Assembly: GCA_019423745.1 (NCBI GenBank) | Contig: JAHZAV010000005.1 | Span: forward strand, 57,987-111,796 | DNA length: 53,810 nt | Direction of reading: 5' to 3' | DNA from: Lachnospiraceae bacterium | Lineage (GTDB): Bacteria > Bacillota > Clostridia > Lachnospirales > Lachnospiraceae | In this document: positions 16,199 to 25,003 of the stretch, piece after piece | Layout: every line of letters begins with the position of its first letter | Numbering within the stretch: the first letter of the stretch is position 1 | The notes under the pieces: model-generated | What the model saw: the letters and a program-made list of their open reading frames with translations, nothing else | Database searches by the model: none | What the model was told of the DNA's origin: nothing | Translations under genes and position numbers: made by a program

Positions 16199-17083
16199 TT
16201 AGTTAAGTGAATGAAAATGAAAATAGGCCCCCAACATCCCCGCCTGATTTTGATTCTGAGCAAAAGCAAGTTTTGTTTTTTCTGATATTGAAGGAATAAG
16301 ATAGCGATCCATCGCCTTACGGATTTTATGATATAAAAAATCTTTTTGTGCCATAATTCCGCCTCCTAATACAACAATTTCCGGATTTATTACATAGCAG
16401 ATATTTGCAATTCCCATTCCAAGAATATCCACCATTTCGTCAATCGCTTTCAGACAATCTAAATCTCCTGCTTTTGCTTGATCAAAAACAAACTTTCCAT
16501 TAATAGAGGCCGGGGTTTCCCGCTTAAGTTCGGCAACCTTTTTAACCAAAACACTGGCAGCTCCTAAATCCTGAAACTGTCCGCCAGGCAGATGCATATA
16601 CCCCACCTCAGCACCACTGCCAGAAAAACCGTGAAAAACTTTTCCATCTATAATAACAGATCCGCCAATCCCTGTGCCAACAGTTAAACAAAGGCTAATG
16701 CTACACCCTTTTGCTGCCCCCGCATAATTTTCGGCCAATCCTGCGCAGTTTACATCATTCTCTACCTCACATGGAATTTTAAAACGTTCCTCTATAATTT
16801 TCTTTAATTCTGTTCCTGTATACTCTGGAATCAAATCAGAAGCATATGTGATTGTACCCGTTTGGCAATCTACCATTCCGGCAGTAGAAATGCAGACTCC
16901 TGATGGGAAAAAATCTTTTAAAAAATCTTCTATAATTTTACAAATTTTTTTCACAATTCCTGGTCCGCCATATTTCTGCGCTTCCGTAGGAATCTCTCCT
17001 CTTGAAAGAAAAGCAAGGTCTTCTTGAATTACTCCGTATTTAATAGATGTTCCTCCGATATCGATACAGATATATTGCTTCAT
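16199..17083 (-). CDS. nanK: ROK-family N-acetylmannosamine kinase
   Basis: 294 residues. The ROK ATPase fold is clear: phosphate-1 CIDIGGTSIKYGVI at the N-terminus, EVENDVNCAGLAE with the catalytic aspartate, LTVGTGIGGSVIIDG and the C-terminal VVLGGGIMAQ. The operon assigns the substrate: ManNAc from NanA is phosphorylated to ManNAc-6-P for NanE. The usual ROK zinc site is missing: GHM is GYM and the CXCGXXGC segment is replaced by LPGGQFQDLGAAS, without any cysteine. Its ribosome site overlaps the nanQ stop, so translation is coupled. Confidence 0.9.
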   Translation of the reverse strand: MKQYICIDIGGTSIKYGVIQEDLAFLSRGEIPTEAQKYGGPGIVKKICKIIEDFLKDFFPSGVCISTAGMVDCQTGTITYASDLIPEYTGTELKKIIEERFKIPCEVENDVNCAGLAENYAGAAKGCSISLCLTVGTGIGGSVIIDGKVFHGFSGSGAEVGYMHLPGGQFQDLGAASVLVKKVAELKRETPASINGKFVFDQAKAGDLDCLKAIDEMVDILGMGIANICYVINPEIVVLGGGIMAQKDFLYHKIRKAMDRYLIPSISEKTKLAFAQNQNQAGMLGAYFHFHSLN

Positions 17084-17094
17084 ATGATATCTCC

Positions 17095-17550
17095 TTATTC
17101 TGGTATCAAAATTTTAAAAATCGCTTTTTTAATGACAGTAGGCTCATCCACTGCCACTGCAGTACGATGTCCATCTTTTGGGTAACAAATAAGAAAATCA
17201 TCTTTGTTCAGGATAACATGACAATTAGAATCTCCTTCCAAAGGAAGAAAATCATCCTTTTCCACAAAATCTTTTTGAACCATATTGTCAATAAAATTGA
17301 TATCAATTTGTTCAGAACCATCAAGCATTAAATGCAGATCCAGATACTGACGATGCGCTTCCCAAAAGCGATTTTCTGGACTCGTAGTTTCATATTCTAC
17401 AATATTTACAAAAAGACGTTCCCCTTCAATAGGATGGCTCCCCTTTTCATAATTGACTAAATCGTGTGTTTTAGCATATTCAAAACATTCCAAAATACCT
17501 TCTTCTAAAAAAGAATAATCTTTTAAATTTTTCATATTTCCAAAAATCAT
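17095..17550 (-). CDS. nanQ: YhcH/YjgK/YiaL-family protein, probable sialate anomerase
   Basis: 151 residues, a DUF386 cupin-like protein. Family landmarks are GSHPIEGERLFVNIVEYETTSPENRFWEAHRQYLDLHLMLDGSEQI (quoted in part: HRQYLDLH is the metal-site stretch) and the C-terminal HRTAV. E. coli NanQ opens or mutarotates N-acetylneuraminate released as the alpha anomer; the same role fits here between the symporter and the kinase. GGAGG lies 7 bp before this ATG, preferred over the Met five codons in. A hairpin in the 120-bp gap upstream may tune its level relative to the symporter. Confidence 0.87.
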   Translation of the reverse strand: MIFGNMKNLKDYSFLEEGILECFEYAKTHDLVNYEKGSHPIEGERLFVNIVEYETTSPENRFWEAHRQYLDLHLMLDGSEQIDINFIDNMVQKDFVEKDDFLPLEGDSNCHVILNKDDFLICYPKDGHRTAVAVDEPTVIKKAIFKILIPE

Positions 17551-17604
17551 AATCTTACCTCCGTATCAACGCAACCGTATTCTCAACTAAAATAAAATAG
17601 GAAA

Positions 17605-17640
17605 GGACATCCGGCCGGCCCAAGACCGTAACCGGATGCC
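17605..17640 (-). other. Intra-operon hairpin between symporter and nanQ genes
   Basis: CATCCGG (17608-17614) pairs with CCGGATG (17632-17638), with extra GG/CC pairing outside. On the minus strand it is followed by a pyrimidine-rich TCCTTTCCTATTTTATTTTA. It could attenuate transcription or protect the upstream mRNA end. Confidence 0.5.
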
Positions 17641-17670
17641 TGTATCCTCTGGTATATAATCCTGCAGAAT

Positions 17671-19182
17671 TTAGTTTTTATAAATAGTGGTATGTGGTGC
17701 TGGTACAGAATAATCTCCTTTTACTTTTCGGTAAATCATACTAGCTGGAATTCCTACAACCAAAGATACTGCAATAGAGATAATTGAGTAGGACCAAATA
17801 GATACTGCATCCGCAGACACAAAATACTTGATATAAATCATCACACAGGAAGCAGCTATGAAAGCAATTGTTGCTCCAAATGTATTTGCAACTTTAGTAA
17901 ATGCACCCAAAATAAAGGTTCCAATCAAAATACCTAACACAAGTCCCATAAAGCCATTAAACCATTCATATGCAGATTTAACCCCTCCATTTGCCAGTAC
18001 CATGGCAACTACTATAGAAAAGATACCTACAATTAACGACACATACTGACCGATTTTTGTCTGCTTTTCAAAGCTCAGTTCCTTTTTAGAAAGTCGCTCT
18101 TGAATATCTAAAGTCCAACTGGATGCCACAGAGTTTAGCCCTGTAGAAAGTGTAGATTGTGCAGCTGCATAAATTGCGGCTAAAAGAAGGCCTGTAACAC
18201 CTACCGGGAGCTCAAATGCAATCCATGATGCAAAAATCTGGTCTTGCTGTGCTGCCGGAGGAAGTGGATTTCCTTGTACTTGATAGAAAACATATAAACC
18301 ACTTCCAATGAGATAAAAAACAGTAGCAATAAAAATAGATAATCCTCCATTTGCCAGCATCATTTTGTTCAGTTTCTTTGTATCTGTCGTGGTAGTAAAA
18401 CGCTGTACAATATCCTGACTGGATACATAAGATCCCATGGTATTAAAGCCCGCACCAACAATCAACAAAAATACACTATTTTTCAGAATATTAGCGTCAA
18501 ATAAAGGTTCATTGGAGGCCAGGAATTTCTCACCAACAGAGAATTCATGAAAAATCGCTCCCAATCCGCCGTCAATCTGAGATATCAGAAAAATCAATCC
18601 AAAGGTTACACCAATCAGTAAAACTGAACCCTGGATAAAGTCAGTCCAAAGTACAGACTTCAATCCCCCTGTATAGGAATAAATAATTGCAATAATACCC
18701 ATGATAATAATTAAAATATTTACGTTGATGTTCATCAGACTGGAAAGTACCATACAAGGCAAATACATGATTATGGACATACGGCCGATCTGATAGATAA
18801 TAAACATCACTGCTCCCAAAATACGCAGTCCCTTACTGTTAAAGCGCAGCTCCAGATAATGATAAGCCGTATCTATATCCAGTTTACTGTATATTGGAAG
18901 AAAAAATCTAATAGTTACAGGGATAGCAAGCAGCATACCTAATTGTGCAAACCACAGCAACCAGGAACCTGCATAGGAATTTCCTGCTAATGACAGAAAC
19001 GAAATGGGGCTTAACAAAGTCGCAAAAATTGAGACTGATGTTACCCACCACGGCACAGTTCCATCACTCTTGAAATATTCTTTCCCCTTCATCTCTTTCT
19101 TGGCAAAATGAAGGCCGGCAAGCAAAACTGCTGCCAGATATACGATTAAGATAATTAAATCAATGATTGTAAATCCTTGCAT
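17671..19182 (-). CDS. Sodium:solute symporter, probable sialic acid transporter
   Basis: 503 residues with about 13 membrane helices, the SSS family pattern. The N-terminus IIDLIILIVYLAAVLLAG, the ATLLSPISFLSLAGNSYAGSW stretch, YSYTGGLKSVLWTDFIQGSVL and AAAQSTLSTGLNSVASSWTLDI are typical of the SSS branch that includes SiaT-type sialate carriers. With nanA, nanE and nanK around it, Na+-driven N-acetylneuraminate uptake is the best call, but sialic-acid derivatives are possible. GAGGGAGG precedes the ATG and nanA ends 24 bp upstream. Confidence 0.88.
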   Translation of the reverse strand: MQGFTIIDLIILIVYLAAVLLAGLHFAKKEMKGKEYFKSDGTVPWWVTSVSIFATLLSPISFLSLAGNSYAGSWLLWFAQLGMLLAIPVTIRFFLPIYSKLDIDTAYHYLELRFNSKGLRILGAVMFIIYQIGRMSIIMYLPCMVLSSLMNINVNILIIIMGIIAIIYSYTGGLKSVLWTDFIQGSVLLIGVTFGLIFLISQIDGGLGAIFHEFSVGEKFLASNEPLFDANILKNSVFLLIVGAGFNTMGSYVSSQDIVQRFTTTTDTKKLNKMMLANGGLSIFIATVFYLIGSGLYVFYQVQGNPLPPAAQQDQIFASWIAFELPVGVTGLLLAAIYAAAQSTLSTGLNSVASSWTLDIQERLSKKELSFEKQTKIGQYVSLIVGIFSIVVAMVLANGGVKSAYEWFNGFMGLVLGILIGTFILGAFTKVANTFGATIAFIAASCVMIYIKYFVSADAVSIWSYSIISIAVSLVVGIPASMIYRKVKGDYSVPAPHTTIYKN

Positions 19183-19206
19183 TGTAAACCTCCCTCATCA
19201 TTGCAA

Positions 19207-20127
19207 TTATGCACAGTATTTTGCAATAGTTTCTTTTATCATCTGAGCAGCTTCTCTAGCAATAGTCAAATCCGCGTCATTCAGACCAGTCAACGGTTCA
19301 CGGACACTTCCAATATCCAGTCCTACGTTAATACGCAGTACCTCTTTAATCATGGCATACATATTTCCACGTCCGGAGCAAAGTTTATAGATAATTTCAT
19401 TAATATCATATTGAAGGTTACGAGCTTCTTCCATTTTATTAGCTCGAACCATCTCGTCCGCTTTTAAAAACAGTTCTGGCATAGCACCGTAAGTACCACC
19501 GATTCCTCCAGCTGCTCCCATTACACGCCCGCTAATAAATTGCTCGTCTGGACCGTTAAATACCATAAAATCATTTCCACCGGCTGCCTTAAACATCTGA
19601 ATATCCTGCACCGGCATAGAAGAATTTTTAACTGCAATTACACGTGGATTCTTTTTCATTTCTTCCAAAAGACTCATAGTTAAAGCTGTCCCAGCCAATT
19701 GAGGAATATTATAAATAACAAAATCTGTATTTGGTGCAGCAGAACTGATTGCATTCCAGTAAGCCGCAATAGAATATTCCGGCAGCCGGAAGTAAATCGG
19801 AGGAATAGCAGCAATTGCGTCAACTCCACAATTCTCGGCATGTCTTGCCAATTCCATACTGTCTTTCGTATTATTGCAAGCTACATGACAAATTACGGTC
19901 AGTTTTCCTTTCGCTACAGCCATGATATTTTCAATTGTAATTTTACGGTCTTCTACACTCTGATAGATACATTCTCCTGATGACCCGCAAGCATATACTC
20001 CCTTGACCCCTTTGTCGATAAAGTATTGTGTCAGAGCACGAACACGTTCTGGACTTACTTCTCCATTTTCATCATAACATGCGTAAAATGCGGGAATTAC
20101 ACCCTGGTATTTTTCTAATTTGTTCAT
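19207..20127 (-). CDS. nanA: N-acetylneuraminate lyase
   Basis: 306 residues, a class I aldolase barrel of the DHDPS/NAL family that splits N-acetylneuraminate into ManNAc and pyruvate. Visible are the carboxylate-binding GSSGE (48-52), Y139 in IYNIPQLAGT and Schiff-base lysine K167 in RVIAVKNSS. The NAL-like GTYGAMPELF segment near 230 and the operon position separate it from dihydrodipicolinate synthase. AAAGGAG precedes the ATG. nanE is 59 bp upstream. Confidence 0.94.
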   Translation of the reverse strand: MNKLEKYQGVIPAFYACYDENGEVSPERVRALTQYFIDKGVKGVYACGSSGECIYQSVEDRKITIENIMAVAKGKLTVICHVACNNTKDSMELARHAENCGVDAIAAIPPIYFRLPEYSIAAYWNAISSAAPNTDFVIYNIPQLAGTALTMSLLEEMKKNPRVIAVKNSSMPVQDIQMFKAAGGNDFMVFNGPDEQFISGRVMGAAGGIGGTYGAMPELFLKADEMVRANKMEEARNLQYDINEIIYKLCSGRGNMYAMIKEVLRINVGLDIGSVREPLTGLNDADLTIAREAAQMIKETIAKYCA

Positions 20128-20186
20128 AACGAACTCCTTTCTGGCCTTTCATGCCTCAAAAATGAATAGTGTATCATTAGTAAAAA

Positions 20187-20879
20187 TTATAATGTACCAA
20201 GTGCTTCACTAAAAGATTTAGTAATTAACTGTGGACGGGTGATTATAGATCCTACAACCACGCTATAACAGCCTAATTCAATTACTCTTTTAGCTTTGTC
20301 GGGAGTATTGATATTGCCTTCAGCAATAACCCGATGCTTTACTTTTGACAAAATTTCACGAATAATTTCAAAATCGTTCGCCTCAATTTTATCTCCTTTA
20401 CTCTGTTCTGTATATCCAACCAGAGTAGTCCCTATAAAATCAAATCCCAACTCGTCCGCATGTAAAGCTTCTTCTACGGTAGAACAGTCTGCCATAAGAA
20501 GCTGATTCGGATATGCCTTACGAATCTGATGGTAAAAATCATCCAAACTCAGACTGCCGGGACGTAAATCCTTGGTCGCATCCAAAGCGATAATTTCAGG
20601 TTTTACTTCCATCAGCTCATCAATTTCTTTCATTGTGGGGGTAATATAAACTTTACTGTCCTCGTAGTCCCTTTTTACAATTCCGATAACTGGAAGTTCT
20701 ACATTTTTCTGGATTTCTAAAATATCTTCTTTTGTATTAGCTCTGATTCCATAAGCCCCACCTTCTTTAGCTGCCAGTGCCATTCTTCCCATAATAAAAG
20801 AAGAATGGAGCGGTTCGTGAGGAAGCGCCTGACATGATACAATTAAATGCCCTTTTAACTGTGCAATTTTTTCTTCCAT
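20187..20879 (-). CDS. nanE: N-acetylmannosamine-6-phosphate 2-epimerase
   Basis: About 230 residues from the ATG at 20879, the usual NanE size. The barrel motifs KGHLIVSCQALPHEPLHSS, GIVKRDY, ALDATKDLRPG, DCSTVEEA and the phosphate-binding VIAEGNINTPDKAKRVIELGCYSVVVGSIITRP (in part) are present. It converts ManNAc-6-P to GlcNAc-6-P. The open frame runs 40 codons further upstream, but through the promoter; AAAGGAG lies 7 bp before the ATG chosen. First gene of the operon. Confidence 0.95.
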   Translation of the reverse strand: MEEKIAQLKGHLIVSCQALPHEPLHSSFIMGRMALAAKEGGAYGIRANTKEDILEIQKNVELPVIGIVKRDYEDSKVYITPTMKEIDELMEVKPEIIALDATKDLRPGSLSLDDFYHQIRKAYPNQLLMADCSTVEEALHADELGFDFIGTTLVGYTEQSKGDKIEANDFEIIREILSKVKHRVIAEGNINTPDKAKRVIELGCYSVVVGSIITRPQLITKSFSEALGTL

Positions 20880-20918
20880 GGAGTATCTCCTTTCTTTAAT
20901 ATCTCCTAAGTTAATTGC

Positions 20919-20947
20919 AGTATATTCTTTATTGAAAATATTTTCAA
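20919..20947 (-). promoter_or_regulatory. nan promoter P1 with overlapping palindromic operator
   Basis: TTGAAA (20942-20947) and TATACT (20919-20924) are 17 bp apart, 40 bp before the nanE ATG. The perfect 16-bp palindrome TTGAAAATATTTTCAA (20932-20947) covers the -35 and part of the spacer, where a bound repressor would block RNA polymerase. The rpiR product at the operon end is the obvious candidate. Confidence 0.72.
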
Positions 20948-21031
20948 CATCTGTGGCATCAAAAGAAAACACTTTAAATGCAAATGGAAAATTGCACAAA
21001 TTCGTTTAAAATAAAAGAGCGGAATTGTTTT

Positions 21032-21061
21032 CTTATACAGACAGCGTGAAAGTACTTTCAA
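21032..21061 (-). promoter_or_regulatory. Second nan promoter/operator, P2
   Basis: The perfect 14-bp palindrome TGAAAGTACTTTCA (21047-21060) shares 12 of 14 bases with the P1 palindrome core and again overlaps a TTGAAA hexamer (21056-21061), here with TATAAG (21032-21037) at 18 bp. Centres of the two palindromes are 114 bp apart. It also resembles a catabolite-responsive element but lacks the central CG. Confidence 0.6.
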
Positions 21062-21173
21062 TAAAATTCCAAAAAATGATTCCTCAAGAATTTTGAATCT
21101 AAAAAACAAAACCTTAAGGAACCATCCATTTTAATAACATAAATATAAAACAGTAATTTCCTGTACTTTTTTA

Positions 21174-22598
21174 TCAATTGTTTCGTATCGCTGCCAAAGG
21201 ACTTAGTCTCATTGCCCGAAGAGCCGGAAAGTATCCTGCTGCCATCCCGACAAATACTGCAAATATAATCGCTGCCAGCACAAGCCAGAATGGAATATAA
21301 GAAATTTTTCCTTCTACTCCCATCACAGCGCTGGAGGATACTACAACGTTAATAACAGCCGAAAGAATATAACTCAAAATACTTCCTATAATTCCCCCTA
21401 ACAGTCCAATAAATGCCGCCTCCATCAAAAACATTTCCTTAATATTGCGCAGACTGCACCCCAAAACTTTTATAACGCCAATCTCTTTTGTCCTTTCATA
21501 TATGGACATCATCATCGTATTAGCTATACCAATAGCTGCTACAAGAAGAGAAACTGCTCCAATACCTCCAAGAACAGCCTGTATAATTTTCAGCTGACCT
21601 TTAGCACTTTCCATATATTCCACATTTGTGTCTGCCTGAAACCCCATCTGCCGTATGATGTTAGCTATTTCATCAACTTCTTGAATATCGTCTACTTTTA
21701 CCTGTGCTTTTGTATAACTGAATTCCTTATACGGTTTCCCTGATTTTGTAACAGGCTGCCCTGGAATTGCCCTGCCGGAAAATTCTTTTTTAAGCATTTG
21801 TTTTAACGTATCAAGATCACAGTAAACATTATAATAATGGTTATTGTAGGTATTCACATCTCCCTTCACAACTCCACTTGCACGTACGGCATGCTTTTTA
21901 ACTGCTTTATTGGAATGTTGCCCTGTTCCCTCTCCATCAGACTGATTTTCTCCCCCCATAGCCACCGTTTGATTATCCTGTGCTGTCTGATATCCGGCTT
22001 CATCTAAAACAAGGAACAAAGAATCCTTAGCCAGATCTATGTCGGGAAGTTCTCCCGTTTCATAATAATTATTATTTCCTTTCTTATCATAGAAAGACGT
22101 GATAACTCCATTTCCATAAAGAAGCTCTAATTGTCCTGTCCCTGTCTGTGGAAGCGTTCCTCCCAAAGCCAGATCAATATTCTGAGCCTTCAGGCCTTCC
22201 GGTGTCATTGCCGTTAATTCTGTCCAGCACTGATAACCTCCTTTCAGAAGAATGACTGACATTTCATATACAGGCTGTGCTGACGCCACGTGATCTATCT
22301 GTGAAAGTTGGTCTATAACGGAATCTGTAATCCATTTTTCTTTTTCCTCCTCATCATTCACACTTTTGCCATAGGATGTCATCCCATTTCCCATACCACC
22401 GCTACTGACAGTAATCGTATTAAGACCTCCCGACTGCTCAATCTCCTGATAAATCATCTGCTGCATTCCAAGGCCAAGTGAGATCATAACAACAATAGAT
22501 GTAGTACCAATAATCACACCAAGTACTGTCAGAAACGTTCGAAGCTTCCTGCGTTTTAAATTCGCACTACTCATTCTTAGAAGATCGATCCAATTCAT
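21174..22598 (-). CDS. MacB/FtsX-type ABC exporter permease
   Basis: 474 residues. An N-terminal cytoplasmic/amphipathic stretch and membrane helix (about 25-45, LRTFLTVLGVIIGTTSIVVMISLG) is followed by a MacB-like periplasmic core domain of some 300 residues and three C-terminal helices of the FtsX domain (with NTMMMSIYERTKEIGVIKVLGCS). The start at 22598 has GAGGAGG 9 bp upstream and overlaps the preceding gene by 32 bp. With its ATPase it should form a mechanotransmission-type exporter rather than a classical importer; cargo unknown. Confidence 0.9.
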   Translation of the reverse strand: MNWIDLLRMSSANLKRRKLRTFLTVLGVIIGTTSIVVMISLGLGMQQMIYQEIEQSGGLNTITVSSGGMGNGMTSYGKSVNDEEEKEKWITDSVIDQLSQIDHVASAQPVYEMSVILLKGGYQCWTELTAMTPEGLKAQNIDLALGGTLPQTGTGQLELLYGNGVITSFYDKKGNNNYYETGELPDIDLAKDSLFLVLDEAGYQTAQDNQTVAMGGENQSDGEGTGQHSNKAVKKHAVRASGVVKGDVNTYNNHYYNVYCDLDTLKQMLKKEFSGRAIPGQPVTKSGKPYKEFSYTKAQVKVDDIQEVDEIANIIRQMGFQADTNVEYMESAKGQLKIIQAVLGGIGAVSLLVAAIGIANTMMMSIYERTKEIGVIKVLGCSLRNIKEMFLMEAAFIGLLGGIIGSILSYILSAVINVVVSSSAVMGVEGKISYIPFWLVLAAIIFAVFVGMAAGYFPALRAMRLSPLAAIRNN

Positions 22599-24099
22599 CC
22601 AGTAATCCCTCCTCTTCCAGAGCAGCCATCTTCTTTTTCTTCACGCGTCTTATCACAATTACAACTATTATTGATGCCAGGATTACCGCTGTTGCCACTA
22701 CAGGGATTACCGGAAATCCTTTTTCATCTTCCATTTCTGTAAAATCAGTCATTGCTGCTGTATCTTCCATTTCTGTAATTTCTAATTGAAATATTTTTTC
22801 CGTTGTAGATACCTGTCCTGTTTCATCTTCATAGCTCAGAGTCATCTTCATATCCTCAATTCCCTCTGTAGACTCTTTTCCTTCCAACATAGCATCTATA
22901 TCCGTGCTGGATCCAGGTTCCACATTTCCTAAAAACAGTTCTTCTTTTTCAATCCCTTTACCTTCAAATATTGCCTTTACATTATATAACTTTACCCTTC
23001 CCAGATTATAAAGACTGCTGGTAATATTGGCTTCTTCTCCAACTGCTATAGCACCTGGCGTAATCTCAAAATCACTCATCTCAAACCTGGCATCCTGTTT
23101 TACAGGAATAGAAAGGCTGGAGGAAGCCTCTATCTGTGTCGCATTTCCATCTTCATATTTCATAGACAGATTAATACTATAGGGTTTCTGCACCAAATCA
23201 GCTTTTGCATTGAGTTGAATTGAAATATCAGCCATTCCCCCAGCTTTTATTCCTTCCAGATATATGGAGCTGGAACCCGATGAGGGAAGAAATGCCGGAG
23301 AGGTTGTCTGCTCATCAGAACCTTCAGATGGAGCTTCCAAATCAAAAAGCATGTTTGAAACTTTTGTTGCCTTTGATGTATTTTTCAAATGTATCGTAAG
23401 AGTAAAATTGCTTCCCGCTTTCACTTCAGCTGGATTTGTATCGAATCCTGTCACAATCACTCTTGGAACAGACCCAGAAGCATTTCCCTCTCCGCCGCCT
23501 GTTGTCACTCCTCCATTATCAAATCCTCCCGCCGCTGCCAACAACTGCGAGTCACCTTCACCTGAAAACATATCCGTATTTCCGGATTGTACACTGCCAC
23601 TCTGTCCCTGACTCTGGGAGGATGATGGCTTTTGATTCTCTTTTTCTTCATCCTTCTCTGCAACATTAACATAGAAAGAACTCGTATTGGATATTTCTTC
23701 TCCTTCTTCTTCCAGAGCAGATACATCAAAGCTTAATGTGTATCGTCCTACAGCCGCATCTTTTCTGGCTGTGAAATCAAACGACACTTCCCCCGTCTTC
23801 CCTGCCTCTAATGTCTCAATGGTTTGACTATAGCTCTGATATTCCGTCTGAAATGGCCATTTATCTCCACTGTTTCGAAGTTTGGGAACAATTGTAATCT
23901 TATTCAGCCTATTTTCCCCTGTATTTGTAATATATACTTTAAAATCTTTTTTATCCCCTTGCTTATATGTAAGAACTTTGTTATCCGGCACCGTAACTGA
24001 CATACCGCTTGTTGCTGCCTTAAGCGGAACCGGACACGCCATACCCCAAATCATTGTTGTCATTAAAACCGCTGTCAATATTTTCTTCATCCACTTCAT
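22567..24099 (-). CDS. Secreted CARDB-like membrane-anchored partner of the ABC exporter
   Basis: 510 residues. A signal peptide (about 1-28, ending near PLKAATS) precedes two or three beta-rich, CARDB/NEW3-like domains (LTYKQGDKKDFKVYITNTGENRLNKI; then FDTNPAEVKAGSNFTLTIHLKNTSKATKV; then FEITPGAIAVGEEANITSSLYNLGRVKL, parts quoted), separated by a low-complexity Ser/Gly/Gln linker at about 158-205. A C-terminal helix VIPVVATAVILASIIVVIVI and KKKK tail anchor it. It overlaps both neighbours (4 bp and 32 bp), so it is likely a stoichiometric part of the exporter or its envelope sensor. Function unknown. Confidence 0.8.
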   Translation of the reverse strand: MKWMKKILTAVLMTTMIWGMACPVPLKAATSGMSVTVPDNKVLTYKQGDKKDFKVYITNTGENRLNKITIVPKLRNSGDKWPFQTEYQSYSQTIETLEAGKTGEVSFDFTARKDAAVGRYTLSFDVSALEEEGEEISNTSSFYVNVAEKDEEKENQKPSSSQSQGQSGSVQSGNTDMFSGEGDSQLLAAAGGFDNGGVTTGGGEGNASGSVPRVIVTGFDTNPAEVKAGSNFTLTIHLKNTSKATKVSNMLFDLEAPSEGSDEQTTSPAFLPSSGSSSIYLEGIKAGGMADISIQLNAKADLVQKPYSINLSMKYEDGNATQIEASSSLSIPVKQDARFEMSDFEITPGAIAVGEEANITSSLYNLGRVKLYNVKAIFEGKGIEKEELFLGNVEPGSSTDIDAMLEGKESTEGIEDMKMTLSYEDETGQVSTTEKIFQLEITEMEDTAAMTDFTEMEDEKGFPVIPVVATAVILASIIVVIVIRRVKKKKMAALEEEGLLDELDRSSKNE

Positions 24100-24806
24100 A
24101 GTTTCCTCTCCTTTTCTCCCTCTTTTTCTTCAATTTTCACAATCTCTCCGTCAATAATATGGAAAATACGATCTGCATAAGATGCCAGCTGAAGATCATG
24201 CGTTACCATAACAAGTGTACGCTTCTGCTCCCGTACTACTTTCTGCATCAGCTGCATAACTTCCTTTGAAGTATGGGAATCTAAATTTCCAGTAGGTTCA
24301 TCTGCAAAAATAATATCAGGTTCCATAACAAGTGCTCTTGCCACACCTACCCGCTGCTGCTGCCCTCCTGACATCTGATTAGGCATATGTTTTTTATGCT
24401 TTCCTAATTTGACAAGATCCAGCATCTCATTGGCTTTTTTCATCCGCTCATTTTTTTTCACTCCACGAAAACTTAAAGGTAATGCCACATTCTCTACCGC
24501 ATCCATCGTTCCAATTAAATGGAAAGACTGAAAAATAAATCCTACATGTTCTCTTCTGAACTTAACAAGCTGCTCTTCATTCATACTCTCTATATGACAC
24601 CCGCTAATAATAACTTGACCCTTGGTAGGTTTTTCCAGTCCTGCCAGCATATTGAGCAAAGTAGATTTTCCGGATCCTGATGTTCCTACAATGGCACAAA
24701 ATTCCCCCTTATAAATCTGAAAATCAACTCCATTCAAAGCCCGTACCGCCTCATCTCCTACACGATACAATTTATAGAGATTTTTCACCTCAATAACTTT
24801 TTGCAT
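24096..24806 (-). CDS. MacB/LolD-type ABC transporter ATPase
   Basis: 236 residues. Walker A VGTSGSGKSTLLN, Q-loop FIFQSFHLIGTMDAVENV, signature MSGGQQQRVGVARAL, Walker B IIFADEPTGNLD and H-loop VTHD are complete. The FIFQ...L and GNLDSHTSKEVMQLM features place it with MacB/LolD/FtsE-class exporters. First gene of a three-gene operon; its stop overlaps the next start by 4 bp. Confidence 0.93.
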   Translation of the reverse strand: MQKVIEVKNLYKLYRVGDEAVRALNGVDFQIYKGEFCAIVGTSGSGKSTLLNMLAGLEKPTKGQVIISGCHIESMNEEQLVKFRREHVGFIFQSFHLIGTMDAVENVALPLSFRGVKKNERMKKANEMLDLVKLGKHKKHMPNQMSGGQQQRVGVARALVMEPDIIFADEPTGNLDSHTSKEVMQLMQKVVREQKRTLVMVTHDLQLASYADRIFHIIDGEIVKIEEKEGEKERKL

Positions 24807-24945
24807 GATCTATATAAATCCCCCTCTCCTTTTATTTTCTGCATTTCCTTCCAAATCATATTTAACACCTATACAAAAGGACAATATCATATAATTCCTA
24901 ATATAACTTTAGGTTTTTTTTTAATATTTTATTAAGATAAGTACA

Positions 24946-24989
24946 AAAGTCCTTTAAAGTTCCTATTCATAGAAAATTTAAAGGACTTT
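24946..24989 (-). terminator. Terminator of the spoVA operon
   Basis: AAAGTCCTTTAAA (24946-24958) and TTTAAAGGACTTT (24977-24989) form a perfect 13-bp stem with an 18-base loop, 15 bp after the spoVAE stop. The minus-strand T-tract is short (TTTTG). Confidence 0.65.
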
Positions 24990-25003
24990 ACAGATTCTGA
25001 TTT

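Noticed and set aside
21047..21060. Catabolite-responsive element
   Set aside because: The palindrome has TA at its centre instead of the nearly invariant CG, and a sister palindrome nearby fits an RpiR operator better.
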